From Luteimonas sp. BLCC-B24 (GTDB lineage Bacteria; Pseudomonadota; Gammaproteobacteria; Xanthomonadales; Xanthomonadaceae): a DNA stretch of 64,000 nt. Positions 17,129 to 26,124 of the stretch are shown here, piece after piece. The stretch covers positions 1 to 64,000 of the forward strand of contig NZ_JAQQGN010000011.1 in assembly GCF_028550595.1 (NCBI RefSeq), read 5' to 3'. The notes beneath the pieces are model-generated. The model made no database searches and had not been told where the DNA came from. It saw only the letters and a list, made by a program, of their open reading frames with translations. Both the position numbers and the translations under genes were made by a program. The stretch's first letter is position 1. The number at the start of each line of letters is the position of its first letter.

Positions 17129-18100
17129 TCAGCCGGCACCCGCGACGCCGCGGGGTGCCGGAGCGGGCGGGCCCAGGCACGTGCCCTCGGCGTTGGCGAG
17201 GACATCGACCCGTCGATCGCGCAGCGCGTCGACGCCCAGGATCAGCGCCGGCGTCTCGGTCAGCCCCAATGTCGCGAACACCGGCAACGCGCTAATCCGC
17301 ACCTCGCCTGCTGCAAGGGTCTGATCGCCCAGACGCAGGCCCGGCAGCGTGTACAGCCAGGTGTCCACCGTGTGGTCGGAGAGTCCGCGGGTGCCGGTCT
17401 CGCGGCGGCGCAGGCGCGCGTCGTCATCGGCGATGCCCAGGGCCCGCGCGGCGGGCCGGTTGAGTACGGTCTGCGCGGCGCCGGTATCGAGCACGGCGAT
17501 CGCCTGCGTGCGCTGCGCGCCATCCTCGAGTCCGGCCTCGGCGAACGTGAAGCGCTGCAGGCCCGGCTGGCGCCCGGGGAACGCATTGTCCAGGCACGCG
17601 CTGCGCGGCAGGCTGCCCGCGGGAGTCAGCGACAGGCGGCCGGCCGGCAGGTCAAAGCGCACGTCGAAGCGGGACAGGAGGTCGTTGCCGAGGATGCCGT
17701 CGATCGCCGGGGCGTCAGCCTCGGCGATCGCCGACAGATCGATGGCCAACAGCTGCGCCTTCCAGCGGAACCCGCCGGCGGCCAGGTCCAGCAGGCGCGT
17801 GGCTCCGGGTGCCGACGTGCTGCCACCCGCGCCTTGCACCTGCATCGGCGCCCGGCCGCCGTCCAGAAGGCCGAGACGGCCGGCCAGCGCGGCGTCGATG
17901 ACGCTGCCACCGGCGGCGGTGTCGACGACGACGCTCAACGGCCGGTCGATGCCGTCGATCCGCACCTCGATGCGCGGGTGCTTGCCCACCAGGTGCATCG
18001 CGATGTGATGGGTCTCGGGCGCGGCCGCGGGCGCGGCGAAGCACGGCGCGGCGAGCGCCAGCAACAGCAGGCAGAGCGAGGCAGGGGGCAGGAGGCGCAT
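17129..18100 (-). CDS. Secreted retropepsin-like aspartyl protease
   Basis: 323 residues. A signal peptide (1-22) precedes two aspartic-protease halves. The first active-site-like motif is VVDTAAGGSVID and the second AVLDTGAAQTVLN, both followed by the hydrophobic-hydrophobic-glycine segment typical of clan AA (GILGNDLL; LILGVDALRD). In the first motif the usual D-T/S-G is D-T-A, so half of the catalytic pair may be altered. It is divergent from an OmpR-type regulator, with direct repeats in the shared gap. Confidence 0.8.
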   Translation of the reverse strand: MRLLPPASLCLLLLALAAPCFAAPAAAPETHHIAMHLVGKHPRIEVRIDGIDRPLSVVVDTAAGGSVIDAALAGRLGLLDGGRAPMQVQGAGGSTSAPGATRLLDLAAGGFRWKAQLLAIDLSAIAEADAPAIDGILGNDLLSRFDVRFDLPAGRLSLTPAGSLPRSACLDNAFPGRQPGLQRFTFAEAGLEDGAQRTQAIAVLDTGAAQTVLNRPAARALGIADDDARLRRRETGTRGLSDHTVDTWLYTLPGLRLGDQTLAAGEVRISALPVFATLGLTETPALILGVDALRDRRVDVLANAEGTCLGPPAPAPRGVAGAG

Positions 18101-18189
18101 GCGGGTGTCTCGGCGTCGGAAGCGGGGCGCCATTGCACCCGCGCCGCGTATCCGCACGATGTCGGCCACGCCGCGTGCCGGGGCGGCGC

Positions 18190-18210
18190 GATACACGGGT
18201 GATACACGGG
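18190..18210 (+). promoter_or_regulatory. Tandem direct repeat, candidate response-regulator site
   Basis: GATACACGGG occurs twice with an 11-base period (18190 and 18201), ending 17 bases before the start of the OmpR-type regulator. OmpR/PhoB regulators bind direct repeats with this helical spacing. Autoregulation and control of the divergent protease are inferred. Confidence 0.5.
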
Positions 18211-18227
18211 CCGGCGACAATGCCGGC

Positions 18228-18947
18228 ATGGCTGCCGATGGTCCCCGCCTCATCGTCGTCGACGACGACGCCAGCATTCGTGACGCACTGCGCGACTATC
18301 TCGTGCGTCACGGCTATCACGTGCGCGTCGCCGACGGCGCGGCCGCGCTGGATCGCCTGATGGCCGAGATGCCGGCCGATCTCGTGGTGCTGGACTGGAT
18401 GATGCCCGGCGAGGACGGCCTGTCGGTCTGCCGGCGGCTCGCGGATGCGGAGGTCGCGGTGTTGATGCTCAGCGCGCTGGGCAGTCCGCCCGACCGGGTG
18501 ATCGGCCTCGAGGTCGGCGCCGACGACTATCTGGCCAAGCCCTTCGACCCGCGCGAGCTGCTGGCCCGCGTGCGCGCCCTGCTGCGGCGCAGTCGCCGCT
18601 TGCCGGCGTCCGGCGGCGCGGGCGCCGAGGGCTACGGCTTCGACGGCTGGACCTTGCATCTCGACACCCGCGTGCTGCGCGCGCCGGATGCGGCGGAGGT
18701 CGTGCTGACCGCCGGCGAGTTCGCGCTGCTGCGCGCACTGGTCGAGGCCGCGGGCCGGGTGCTCGATCGCGAGCGCCTGATGCGGCTCACCCACGGCGAC
18801 GCGGCCGAGCCGTTCGATCGTGCGATCGATCTCGCCGTCAGCCGGCTGCGTCGCAAGCTGGCCCAGGCGCACGCGGGCGCCGATGCGCTGATCCAGACAC
18901 TGCGCGGCGTGGGCTACCGCTTCGCCGCGCCGGTCCGGCGGCTGTGA
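18228..18947 (+). CDS. OmpR/PhoB-family response regulator
   Basis: 239 residues. The receiver domain (5-118) has acidic pocket D12-D14, phospho-acceptor Asp56 in VVLDWMMP and Lys in YLAKPFDP. The C-terminal winged helix (about 140-237) shows LTAGEFALLRALVEAAGRVL, VSRLRRKL and TLRGVGYRF. It is coupled to the histidine kinase by a four-base overlap (GTGA). The start at 18228 gives the normal receiver N-terminus. The signal and regulon are unknown. Confidence 0.95.
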   Translation: MAADGPRLIVVDDDASIRDALRDYLVRHGYHVRVADGAAALDRLMAEMPADLVVLDWMMPGEDGLSVCRRLADAEVAVLMLSALGSPPDRVIGLEVGADDYLAKPFDPRELLARVRALLRRSRRLPASGGAGAEGYGFDGWTLHLDTRVLRAPDAAEVVLTAGEFALLRALVEAAGRVLDRERLMRLTHGDAAEPFDRAIDLAVSRLRRKLAQAHAGADALIQTLRGVGYRFAAPVRRL

Positions 18948-20281
18948 AGCGCGCTCCCGGCCTCCTGACCCTGGTGGGCGGTCTGGCGCTGGCCACCCTG
19001 GTGCTGGCGCAGGCGGTGAGCTTCGCCGTCGTGGGCTGGTGGCCGGCACCGCCGGCGCCGACGATGGTGCCGGCCGAGGCGATCGACGCACTCGCCGGAA
19101 CCGCGCCCGCGGCGCCGGGGCTGCGCATCCGCAGCCAGGCCTCCGCACCGGAGGGCGTGCCGGTGCCCTGGCTGAGGGACGCTGCCGCCGAGCGCATGCA
19201 GCGCCCGGTCTCGCACGTGCGCGCGGTGTGGCGGACCGCGCCGGACGTGCCGCTCCAGGTGATCAGCGAGGGGCGGCTCTCGGCCGCGCCGGGCGATGCG
19301 CGGCGTGCCGCGCAGGTGCGTGCCGCGCTGCTGGCGCCCGGCCTGCAGTTGCCGCCGTTCGAACTGGCGCTCGCGCAGCCCGACGGCGCATGGCGCGTGG
19401 TGGGCACCGCCGATGCCGGACGCGGGCAATGGCGACTGCAGGTGTTGTCGGCGTTGCTGCTGGGCGCGGTGCTGATCGCGCCCCTGGCGTGGTGGATGGC
19501 GCGCCGGCTCACGCGGCCGCTGCGACGCCTGGCCGAGGTCAGCGCCGACCTCGATCTGGGCGCGCGCGAACAGCCGGTGCCGCTGGCGGGCGCGGCCGAG
19601 GTGCGTGTGCTCGGCCAGGCGATCGCCGATGCGCGGCGCCGTCTGCGCGCGCAGAGCGAGGATGTGACCGCGATGGTGGCCGCGGTGGCCCACGACCTGC
19701 GTACGCCGCTCACCGGCCTGCGCCTGCGTGCGGACGGCATCGCCTCACCGGAGCGCGAGCGGATGATCGCCGACCTGCAGCGCATGGAAACGATGATCGC
19801 GCAGGTGCTCGCCTACGCGCAGGGCGAGGTCGCACCGCTGCAGCGCGCGCCGGTGGACATGGCGGCGCTCGCGCGCGAACTGGTGGCCGCGGTGCAGGCC
19901 GACGGGCGGCATGCACAGGTGCAGGCCGACACGCCGGGCATCGTGCAGGGCGATGCGCTGGCCCTGCGGCGCGCGCTGTCGAATCTCGTCGACAACGCCG
20001 TGCGCTACGCCGGTGCGGTGGAGATCGTGATCCGTGAAGCGGGCGGGGACCTCCACGTCGACGTGAACGATCGCGGCCCCGGCATTCCCGACGATGCGCG
20101 TGCGCGACTGGTGCAGCCGTTCCAGCGTCTCGAACACTCGCGCAGCCGCGACACCGGCGGCGTCGGTCTCGGACTCGCGGTGGCACGCTCGGTCGCGCAG
20201 CGTCACGGCGGCGCGCTCGAACTGCAGACGCGCCGCGGCGGCGGACTGCGGGCGCGGCTGCGTCTGCCGCTGGACCCCTGA
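18944..20281 (+). CDS. Sensor histidine kinase
   Basis: 445 residues, GTG start overlapping the regulator stop. One membrane segment at about 7-30 and another at about 167-185 enclose a periplasmic sensor loop of about 135 residues. A HAMP domain follows (186-240, RRLTRPLRRLAEV), then the phospho-acceptor His250 in AHDLRTPL and the ATPase domain (NLVDNAVRYA; DRGPGIPDDAR; GGVGLGLAVARSV). It phosphorylates the upstream OmpR-type regulator. The ligand is unknown. Confidence 0.95.
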   Translation: MKRAPGLLTLVGGLALATLVLAQAVSFAVVGWWPAPPAPTMVPAEAIDALAGTAPAAPGLRIRSQASAPEGVPVPWLRDAAAERMQRPVSHVRAVWRTAPDVPLQVISEGRLSAAPGDARRAAQVRAALLAPGLQLPPFELALAQPDGAWRVVGTADAGRGQWRLQVLSALLLGAVLIAPLAWWMARRLTRPLRRLAEVSADLDLGAREQPVPLAGAAEVRVLGQAIADARRRLRAQSEDVTAMVAAVAHDLRTPLTGLRLRADGIASPERERMIADLQRMETMIAQVLAYAQGEVAPLQRAPVDMAALARELVAAVQADGRHAQVQADTPGIVQGDALALRRALSNLVDNAVRYAGAVEIVIREAGGDLHVDVNDRGPGIPDDARARLVQPFQRLEHSRSRDTGGVGLGLAVARSVAQRHGGALELQTRRGGGLRARLRLPLDP

Positions 20282-20415
20282 CCGCGGTCCTGGCGGCCGG
20301 TACCGGCAGGCGCGCTGCGGGCACGGCGGCGACGCGAGGCCGCCGGTGCGCGGCGTCCGTGCATCCGGGCGGTGCGCTCGGTATCGTCGTGCACGAGCCG
20401 TCAGGAGCGTCCACG

Positions 20416-21246
20416 ATGCCCAGCCGTCGCATGTCGGGGTGGGTCTGCCTGTTCGTCGCGGCAGTGTCGACGCGCGCGGTGGCCGACGACACGTCACCGC
20501 CGTACCCCTGGCCCGCCGGTGCGCGCGCCGCGGTGAGCCTGGCCTATGACGATGCCCTGCCGACCCACCTCGACATCGCGATTCCCGCGCTGGACCGGCA
20601 CGGCCTGCACGGCAGCTTCTATCTCGTCCTGTCGGCCGACACCGTGCGCACGCGGCTGGCCGTCTGGCGCGCCGCCGCGCGACGCGGGCACGAGCTCGGC
20701 AATCACTCGCTGTTCCACGCCTGCAGCGCGCGTGGCGCCGATCGGGCCTGGGTATCGCCGGAGCAGGATCTGGACAAGATGACGGCCGCCCGGGTGCAGG
20801 CGGAGGTCGTGCTGGGCAACACGATGCTGCACGCGATCGACGGCAGTACCGAGGTCACGTTCACCGTGCCCTGCGGCGATCGCGATGCCGGCGATGGCGA
20901 CTACGTCGCGGGCCTGGCGCCGCACATGCTCGGCATCAAGCTCGGTGCCGGCGCGGTGGTGGCCGACATGCGCACGCTGGACCGCCACGCCGTGCCGGTG
21001 ATGGTGCCGGAGGGCAGCACCGGCGCCGAACTGATCGCGCTGGTCGAAGAAGCCGGGGCCCGCGGCACGATGGTGAACTTCACCTTCCACGGCATCGGCG
21101 GCGATCACCTGGCGGTGTCGAGCGAGGCGCACGAGGCCCTGCTCGCATATCTCGCCGCGCATCGCGACATCTACTGGACGGCGACCTTCCGCGAGCAGAT
21201 GCGCTGGGTGCGCGACGTGGAGCGCGCCGCAGCGGCTCCGCCATAA
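20416..21246 (+). CDS. Secreted polysaccharide deacetylase-family protein
   Basis: 276 residues with a signal peptide (1-23). The NodB-homology metal motif is present: Asp45-Asp46 in SLAYDDALPTH, and His97/His101 in HELGNHSLFH. These proteins remove N- or O-acetyl groups from polysaccharides or peptidoglycan with a divalent metal. Mature protein is expected in the periplasm or outside. The start follows GGAGCGTCCACG. It is 135 bases after the histidine kinase and may be part of its regulon, but that is not shown. Confidence 0.85.
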   Translation: MPSRRMSGWVCLFVAAVSTRAVADDTSPPYPWPAGARAAVSLAYDDALPTHLDIAIPALDRHGLHGSFYLVLSADTVRTRLAVWRAAARRGHELGNHSLFHACSARGADRAWVSPEQDLDKMTAARVQAEVVLGNTMLHAIDGSTEVTFTVPCGDRDAGDGDYVAGLAPHMLGIKLGAGAVVADMRTLDRHAVPVMVPEGSTGAELIALVEEAGARGTMVNFTFHGIGGDHLAVSSEAHEALLAYLAAHRDIYWTATFREQMRWVRDVERAAAAPP

Positions 21247-21278
21247 TCGGCGGCAGTCCAGTCAGGGGGTACGGCGCC

Positions 21279-21671
21279 ATGCTCAATCACGTCATGGTCG
21301 GCAGCAACGACATCGCACGGTCGAAAGCGTTCTACGACGCCGTGCTCGCAGTGCTGGGCGCCGGCGCGCCGATCGAGAACCAGGCCGCCTCCGGCCACCG
21401 GCGCCTGTTCTACCGCCACGCCGGCAGCACGTTCTGCGTGAGCGAGCCCATCGACGATGCGCCGGCGACGCCGGGCAATGGCCACACCTTCGGCTTCAAA
21501 TGTGCATCGCCCGAGCAGGTGCAGCAGTTCCACGACACGGCGGTGGCCGCAGGCGGGGTGTCGATCGAGCAGCCGCCCGGTCTGCGCGAGAGCCCGATGG
21601 GCGCCGTGCATCTGGCGTACGTGCGTGATCCCGACGGCAACAAGCTCTGCGCGATCCATCGGCCGGGCTGA
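21279..21671 (+). CDS. VOC-superfamily (glyoxalase-like) protein
   Basis: 130 residues with the paired beta-alpha-beta-beta-beta units of the vicinal oxygen chelate fold: LNHVMVGSNDIARSKAFYDA at the start (metal His4) and AYVRDPDGNKLCAIH at the end. Related proteins act on small metabolites or bind drugs; the substrate is unknown. The start follows AGGGGGTACGGCGCC. It closely follows the deacetylase and probably shares its transcript. Confidence 0.88.
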   Translation: MLNHVMVGSNDIARSKAFYDAVLAVLGAGAPIENQAASGHRRLFYRHAGSTFCVSEPIDDAPATPGNGHTFGFKCASPEQVQQFHDTAVAAGGVSIEQPPGLRESPMGAVHLAYVRDPDGNKLCAIHRPG

Positions 21672-21773
21672 GCGCATGCCGCGCATGGGTCCGCCGGTTC
21701 CACGTGCCGAATCGATCCGGCCCCGCGCGCATCGGACGGCCGGAACCGGCGACCGCTTGCACGAGGGCAGGAG

Positions 21774-22430
21774 ATGAGCGCATCGCAAGCGGCCTTGCGG
21801 TGGCGCGGCGTGCTCGGCCTGGTCGTCTGGGCCTGGTGCATCGCCGCGTTGGCGGCGCAGCCACGCACACCGCCCCTGACCGGCCTGCAGTTGCACCCGG
21901 CGCCGGAACGCAGCGCCATTTTTCCGGCCTGGCGAAGCGACGGGCCGCTGCCGCCGGCCTGGACGGTCGCGCTGGAGCCCGGGTTCGTCATCGACGGCGC
22001 CACCCTGCACGTGGCTCCGGCGCAGCCGGGCGGCGCGTGGCGCGTGCAGGTGCAGTTCGAGACCAGCCTGAGCCTCACGGCCGGTGGCCCGCATCTGGAC
22101 CTGACCGAGTGGAAACACTGCGTCTCCGACTGGGTGGCCGCCGACCCGGTGGACGACTTGACCTTCGTGCTGCCGGCCCCGTCGCCGGACATGCAGGGCT
22201 GCTTTCCCGACTACACGCCCGCAGAGCTCGATGCCGCGGTACGCGCGCATCTGCGCGACGATCCCGATGCGGCGGTGCGCTGGCTCGACGGACACCGGGG
22301 GCCGCCGGACGCCGCCGAGGTGTCTCCGATCGTCGACATCAGCGCGATCCGCGTGCGCGTGGCGCAGCGCCAGGCCGGGCGCTGGGTGCAGGTCGCAGAG
22401 GTGACGTTCCAGACGCCGCTGGGCTGTTGA
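21774..22430 (+). CDS. Secreted hypothetical protein
   Basis: 218 residues with an N-terminal signal segment (9-29, ALRWRGVLGLVVWAWCIAAL). The mature part is probably periplasmic, beta-rich and contains three cysteines (CVSDW, GCFPDY, and the terminal LGC). No family is recognised. The ATG is preceded by GGGCAGGAG, a strong ribosome-binding site. Confidence 0.7.
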   Translation: MSASQAALRWRGVLGLVVWAWCIAALAAQPRTPPLTGLQLHPAPERSAIFPAWRSDGPLPPAWTVALEPGFVIDGATLHVAPAQPGGAWRVQVQFETSLSLTAGGPHLDLTEWKHCVSDWVAADPVDDLTFVLPAPSPDMQGCFPDYTPAELDAAVRAHLRDDPDAAVRWLDGHRGPPDAAEVSPIVDISAIRVRVAQRQAGRWVQVAEVTFQTPLGC

Positions 22431-22604
22431 CGGCAGTGCCGGGCGACCGGCCCGTCGGCATCAGCTGCGCCGCGCGGCGTCGTGGACCCGTGCAGGCCGG
22501 GCGCGCCCATCTCCGGCCGTGCCTGCCCGCCGCGTCGCCTGCACCCCATTCTGCTCGCGCACTGCGTGGCGCGCGGCCCGGGTGCACGCCATCGTGACGC
22601 GGGC

Positions 22605-22847
22605 ATGGCCAGCATGCCGCGCATGAAGAGCAAGACCGACATCGACGCCGCCCTGGCCGCGCTCGAGCGCCGCTTGCAGGCGCTGTGCAGCGAACTTCCC
22701 GCCGAACGCGTCCTCGAGGCGTTCACCGACGAAACCCGACGCCTCACCCGCGACGTGCCGCCCGAGCACGAGGCCTATGTCGAAGACCGCGTGCATCGTC
22801 TGCTGGCCGATGCCGGGCTGATCGCGGACGATTCCCCGACCGGCTAG
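22605..22847 (+). CDS. Hypothetical small helical protein
   Basis: About 80 residues, charged and fully helical in appearance (AALAALERRLQALCSELPAE; EAYVEDRVHRLLADAG). The start may be any of the ATGs at 22605, 22614 or 22623. It is convergent with rluF. No function is assigned. Confidence 0.55.
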   Translation: MASMPRMKSKTDIDAALAALERRLQALCSELPAERVLEAFTDETRRLTRDVPPEHEAYVEDRVHRLLADAGLIADDSPTG

Positions 22848-22886
22848 TCCACCCGCCACCAGGCGGCCTTGGCCGCCACTGCGGAC

Positions 22887-23600
22887 TCAGAAGTCGGTCT
22901 GCCCGGGAAGCAGGGCGCGCAGCTCGGCGTCGGTGAGATTGCGCCATTGCCCGGGTTTCAGGTGCGCGAGCTTGACCGGCCCGATGCGCACCCGGATCAA
23001 CTGCTTCACGCGCAGTTTGAAATGCGCCGCCATCAGCCGGATCTGCCGGTTGAGGCCCTGCACGAGAATGATCCGGAAGCCGAACTTGCCCAGCGGGCTG
23101 GTGCGGCAGGGCAGGGTGGTCTGGCCGTGCACCGGCACGCCGCGTGCCATGCCGCGCAGCACCTCCTGGCTGACGGGGTGGTTCACCGTCACCAGATATT
23201 CCTTCTCCAGCTTGTTTTCCGCGCGCAGGATCGCGTTGACGATGTCGCCGTTGCTGGTGAGCAGGATCAGGCCTTCGGAATCCTTGTCCAGACGGCCGAT
23301 CGGAAAGATGCGTTCGCGGTGGTCGACGAAGTCGACGATGTTGCCCTTCACCGACGTCTCGGTGGTGCAGGTGATACCCACGGGCTTGTGCAGCGCGATG
23401 TAGACATGCCGGCGCTTGCCGGGCGCCGCGGTACGCATCTGCAGCGCCTGGCCGTCGATCATGACGGTGTCGCCGTCACCCACTTCGGCGCCGACGCGGG
23501 CGCGGATGCCGTTGACCGTGACCCGGCCCTCGGCGATGAGGCGGTCGGCTTCGCGCCGCGAGCAGGTGCCGGTGTCGCTGATGTGCTTGTTCAGGCGCAT
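22887..23600 (-). CDS. rluF: 23S rRNA pseudouridine synthase RluF-like
   Basis: 237 residues. An N-terminal S4 RNA-binding domain (residues 1-60, RLNKHISDTGTCSRREADRL) precedes the RsuA-type synthase domain with catalytic Asp105 in GRLDKDSEGL. The variants LHKPVGITCTT, SNGDIVN and EKEYLVTV are typical of the RluB/E/F branch, closest to RluF, which makes pseudouridine 2604 (and 2605) in 23S rRNA. The assignment to RluF rather than a sister is likely but not certain. Confidence 0.85.
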   Translation of the reverse strand: MRLNKHISDTGTCSRREADRLIAEGRVTVNGIRARVGAEVGDGDTVMIDGQALQMRTAAPGKRRHVYIALHKPVGITCTTETSVKGNIVDFVDHRERIFPIGRLDKDSEGLILLTSNGDIVNAILRAENKLEKEYLVTVNHPVSQEVLRGMARGVPVHGQTTLPCRTSPLGKFGFRIILVQGLNRQIRLMAAHFKLRVKQLIRVRIGPVKLAHLKPGQWRNLTDAELRALLPGQTDF

Positions 23601-23688
23601 GGGCGCAAGCGTCGGGGGAAGCGTGGAAGGCGCGCAGTCTGGCAGATCGCCTTCGCGCCGGTCACGCCGGAGGCCGGTCGACGCCGAC

Positions 23689-23940
23689 TCAGGCCGGTGC
23701 GTCGATCACCGCGTCCAGCCGGTCGGACGCCACCATGTAACCGCTGTCCTCGACCGCGTCGCGCACGCCCAGCAACTCGATGCCGAGCGCGTCCAGGTCG
23801 GCGGCTTCGGCTTCGCCGACGATCTCGATGCAGCGCGCGTTGAACCACGTCCAGAACTGGCGGTAGGTCCGGCCCTGCCAGTGTTCGTGACGGATGCCCT
23901 GGTAGAGCTCGCTCACGGCCATCGTGGTGCGGTCGCGCAT
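23689..23940 (-). CDS. Hypothetical small protein
   Basis: 83 residues from 23940 (or 77 from 23922). The aromatic-rich middle (HEHWQGRTYRQFWTWFNARC) is followed by an acidic C-terminus. It is soluble, with no signal peptide and no recognised domain. It lies between rluF and the cold-shock gene on the same strand but is separated from each by a gap. Confidence 0.6.
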   Translation of the reverse strand: MRDRTTMAVSELYQGIRHEHWQGRTYRQFWTWFNARCIEIVGEAEAADLDALGIELLGVRDAVEDSGYMVASDRLDAVIDAPA

Positions 23941-24031
23941 CGTGTCGGTCTCGCGGAATCGTGCGGAAGGCGAAGTGTGGGGCACGCAGGCCTGCCACGC
24001 CTGTGCGGACGTCGGCGCCCGCAGACAGCAG

Positions 24032-24057
24032 AAACCCCGGACGTCGCCGCCCGGGGT
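24032..24057 (-). terminator. Intrinsic terminator after the cold-shock gene
   Basis: AACCCCGG and CCGGGGTT pair perfectly around a 10-base loop. On the minus strand they are followed by TCTG, a weak T-tract. Confidence 0.65.
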
Positions 24058-24096
24058 TCTGTGGATATCGCGAGGCGATGCCGAACGAAGTCGGAC

Positions 24097-24306
24097 TTAC
24101 TCGGCCTGGACTTCCTCGGCCTGCAGGCCCTTCTGGCCCTGCGCGACGACGAACGAAACCTTCTGGCCTTCCTGCAGCGACTTGAAGCCGCTGCCCTGGA
24201 TCGAACGGAAGTGGACGAACAGGTCGTCGCCGCTCTGCGGGGTGATGAAGCCGAAGCCCTTGGCGTCGTTGAACCACTTGACGGTGCCGGTCTGACGATT
24301 GCTCAT
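24097..24306 (-). CDS. CspA-family cold-shock protein
   Basis: 69 residues, a single cold-shock OB-fold. The RNA-binding motifs RNP1 (KGFGFI) and RNP2 (LFVHF) are intact. It binds single-stranded nucleic acid and acts as an RNA chaperone. The start follows AAGGAGTAACACC. The 360 bases upstream without another gene leave room for a long 5' untranslated region, as usual in the family, but I could not prove a thermosensor structure. Confidence 0.95.
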   Translation of the reverse strand: MSNRQTGTVKWFNDAKGFGFITPQSGDDLFVHFRSIQGSGFKSLQEGQKVSFVVAQGQKGLQAEEVQAE

Positions 24307-24669
24307 GGTGTTACTCCTTGGATCAGTTGAAGAGACACGGCCCGCGGAATGCGGTGCCGGACTGTATCGAGCAAGGGGTAACGCGAAGCGATGGAGCGGA
24401 TCGTCTGGAAAGGCCGGATTCGACCCTGGAACCTGTGATCAACCGCATCGGAGCCACGATGTACCGTGATCCCGCTTTGCAACAGTGCGACCACCATACC
24501 CGAATTCCGCATCCACTACCCGGGAAATCCGCGTGCGCGGCATTGCACGGGGGAATTCCGCGCGATCTGCGCGTGTTGCGTTCAGGTCGGCACGCAGCGA
24601 CGCGGCATGCACGGATGCTTGACCGGTGCACGCGCAGGCTGGCGTGCCGTGCCCGACCAGGAGATCGCA
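24307..24669. other. Intergenic stretch holding the cold-shock gene leader
   Basis: The gap separates two divergent genes. No gene or repeat is visible. It presumably carries the minus-strand promoter and long 5' leader of the cold-shock gene. The base composition here is less GC-rich than in the coding flanks. Confidence 0.5.
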
Positions 24670-24822
24670 ATGAGCGTGCCGCAGACACCGGACAGCTTGC
24701 GCAAATCGCAGCAGGACAAGACCCCGCCGCCTCGCGACGCATCCGAACGCCCCGGAAGGCTGTCGAATCCCGAGCAGGGCGATCGCGCGCAGGAGCGACA
24801 GGGCGGGCACCGCCGCGGTTGA
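24670..24822 (+). CDS. Small hydrophilic, probably disordered protein
   Basis: 50 residues, made almost only of polar and charged residues with Pro, Gln and Arg (DSLRKSQQDKTPPPRDASER; EQGDRAQERQGGHRRG). AGGAG lies seven bases before the ATG. The composition resembles small stress-related disordered proteins, but no family is recognised. Confidence 0.5.
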   Translation: MSVPQTPDSLRKSQQDKTPPPRDASERPGRLSNPEQGDRAQERQGGHRRG

Positions 24823-25071
24823 TGGCAGGGCGCCAAGGGGCCGTGGATGGTCCTGCCGGAGCAGGCGCTGTCCGGTGCCCCGCGCCTGCGCGGCCGTCCG
24901 GCTGGAATGCCGGCCCGTCAGGGCGGGTCGTTGCCCGAGTCCCGGGGCCGCGCACGATGCAGGGCGGCGAGGATCATGCGCCTGCGCGCGGCGCAGCAGG
25001 GGCGCCGTAACGGCGCGGGGCCGTGTAGCCTGCCGGCGTGCCCGCCTGCGCGGCGCAAACGGAGACTGGCC

Positions 25072-25440
25072 ATGCGCATGTCGATGTGTCTCGCCCTGTT
25101 CCTGGCAACAGCGCCGCTCGCGGCCGTGGACGTCACCCTGGATGGCGACTGGAACGTGGACCTGTCCGCGCGTCCGGATACGCCGTACATCCGGCCGATG
25201 ACGCTGGCGCTGCATGCCGACGGCTCGGTCAGCGGACGCTTCTACGACAGCGAGATCGAAGCGGGACGCTGGACACGCGATCGGGGGCGCCTGTGTGCGA
25301 GCTTCCGCACGTCGGATGGCGTCGGGCCCTATCACACGGCCGTGTGTGCGAACGGCGCCGACGCCACCGGCCAGACCTGGGCCGAGCATCGCAACGTCCT
25401 GTTCAACTGGAAGGCGACGCGCGCGCGCCGCGCGCCCTGA
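25072..25440 (+). CDS. Secreted hypothetical protein
   Basis: 122 residues. Signal peptide 1-17, then a beta-strand-rich mature domain (LDGDWNVDLSARPD; GSVSGRFYDSEIEAGRW) typical of small lipocalin-like or avidin-like folds; the family is not certain. Two cysteines (LCASF, VCANG) could pair. The start follows CGGAGACTGGCC. Confidence 0.65.
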   Translation: MRMSMCLALFLATAPLAAVDVTLDGDWNVDLSARPDTPYIRPMTLALHADGSVSGRFYDSEIEAGRWTRDRGRLCASFRTSDGVGPYHTAVCANGADATGQTWAEHRNVLFNWKATRARRAP

Positions 25441-25579
25441 AGCCAGGCGGTGCCGGTACGTCGCCCGCGCCTACAGCGCACTGTTGCGCTGCGGGCAGCA
25501 GCGGACGCAGCGGCTGTGGTCGTGTCGCCCGGCGCGGGTGCGCCGCCGGGATCCGGTCCGGACCCCGACGGGTGCTGCG

Positions 25580-25942
25580 TCAGCGGGTCAGGATGTCGAC
25601 GATGAGGCCGGTGGCCGCCGCCACCAGCAGGTACTGGTCGTCCTGCTGCCGCACCCAGCGATGTCCCGGCGGTGGCGCCGCCAGCTGATAGCGGCCGTAG
25701 TCGCTGATCCAGTAGCCGTCGAGCTCGGACACCGGCAGGCGGTCGCCTTTGCGCCAGGCCTGCTTCTGCCAGCCCGGCGGCGCAGCGTGGGCGCGATGCG
25801 GGCCGCCTGCATGGGCCGGCGGCCCCTTGCCGCGTGCGTGCGGCGGCGGATCGGCGAGTGCCGTCGTGCTCACCATGGCCAGGCCGAGGACGGCGCCGAG
25901 CAGTGCGATCGGTGTCTTGCGATGCGAGGTGCCTGTGGACAT
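25580..25942 (-). CDS. RcnB-family periplasmic protein
   Basis: 120 residues. A signal peptide (12-31, LLGAVLGLAMVSTTALA) precedes a His/Pro/Gly-rich linker and a C-terminal domain with YWISDYGRYQLAAPPPGHRW and LLVAAATGLIVDIL, the RcnB signature. E. coli RcnB helps nickel/cobalt homeostasis in the periplasm, but most family members in this bacterial group are uncharacterised. The start at 25942 has GGGAG upstream; no transporter gene is adjacent. Confidence 0.82.
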   Translation of the reverse strand: MSTGTSHRKTPIALLGAVLGLAMVSTTALADPPPHARGKGPPAHAGGPHRAHAAPPGWQKQAWRKGDRLPVSELDGYWISDYGRYQLAAPPPGHRWVRQQDDQYLLVAAATGLIVDILTR

Positions 25943-26124
25943 GGGCGCTCCCTTGAAACGAGGTCGGGGCACCCTAGCGCCGTCGCGGTGAAGACGTCTT
26001 GTAGAGCGCGGGGCCGCGCGGAAGGTGCCGATCTGTGCCGTGCGCCACGCGGGCCTCCGTACCGCCGCCGGGTACGCACGCGGGTGCGGCTTGTTACAGT
26101 CGGTGACCGTTCACGATGGAGCCG

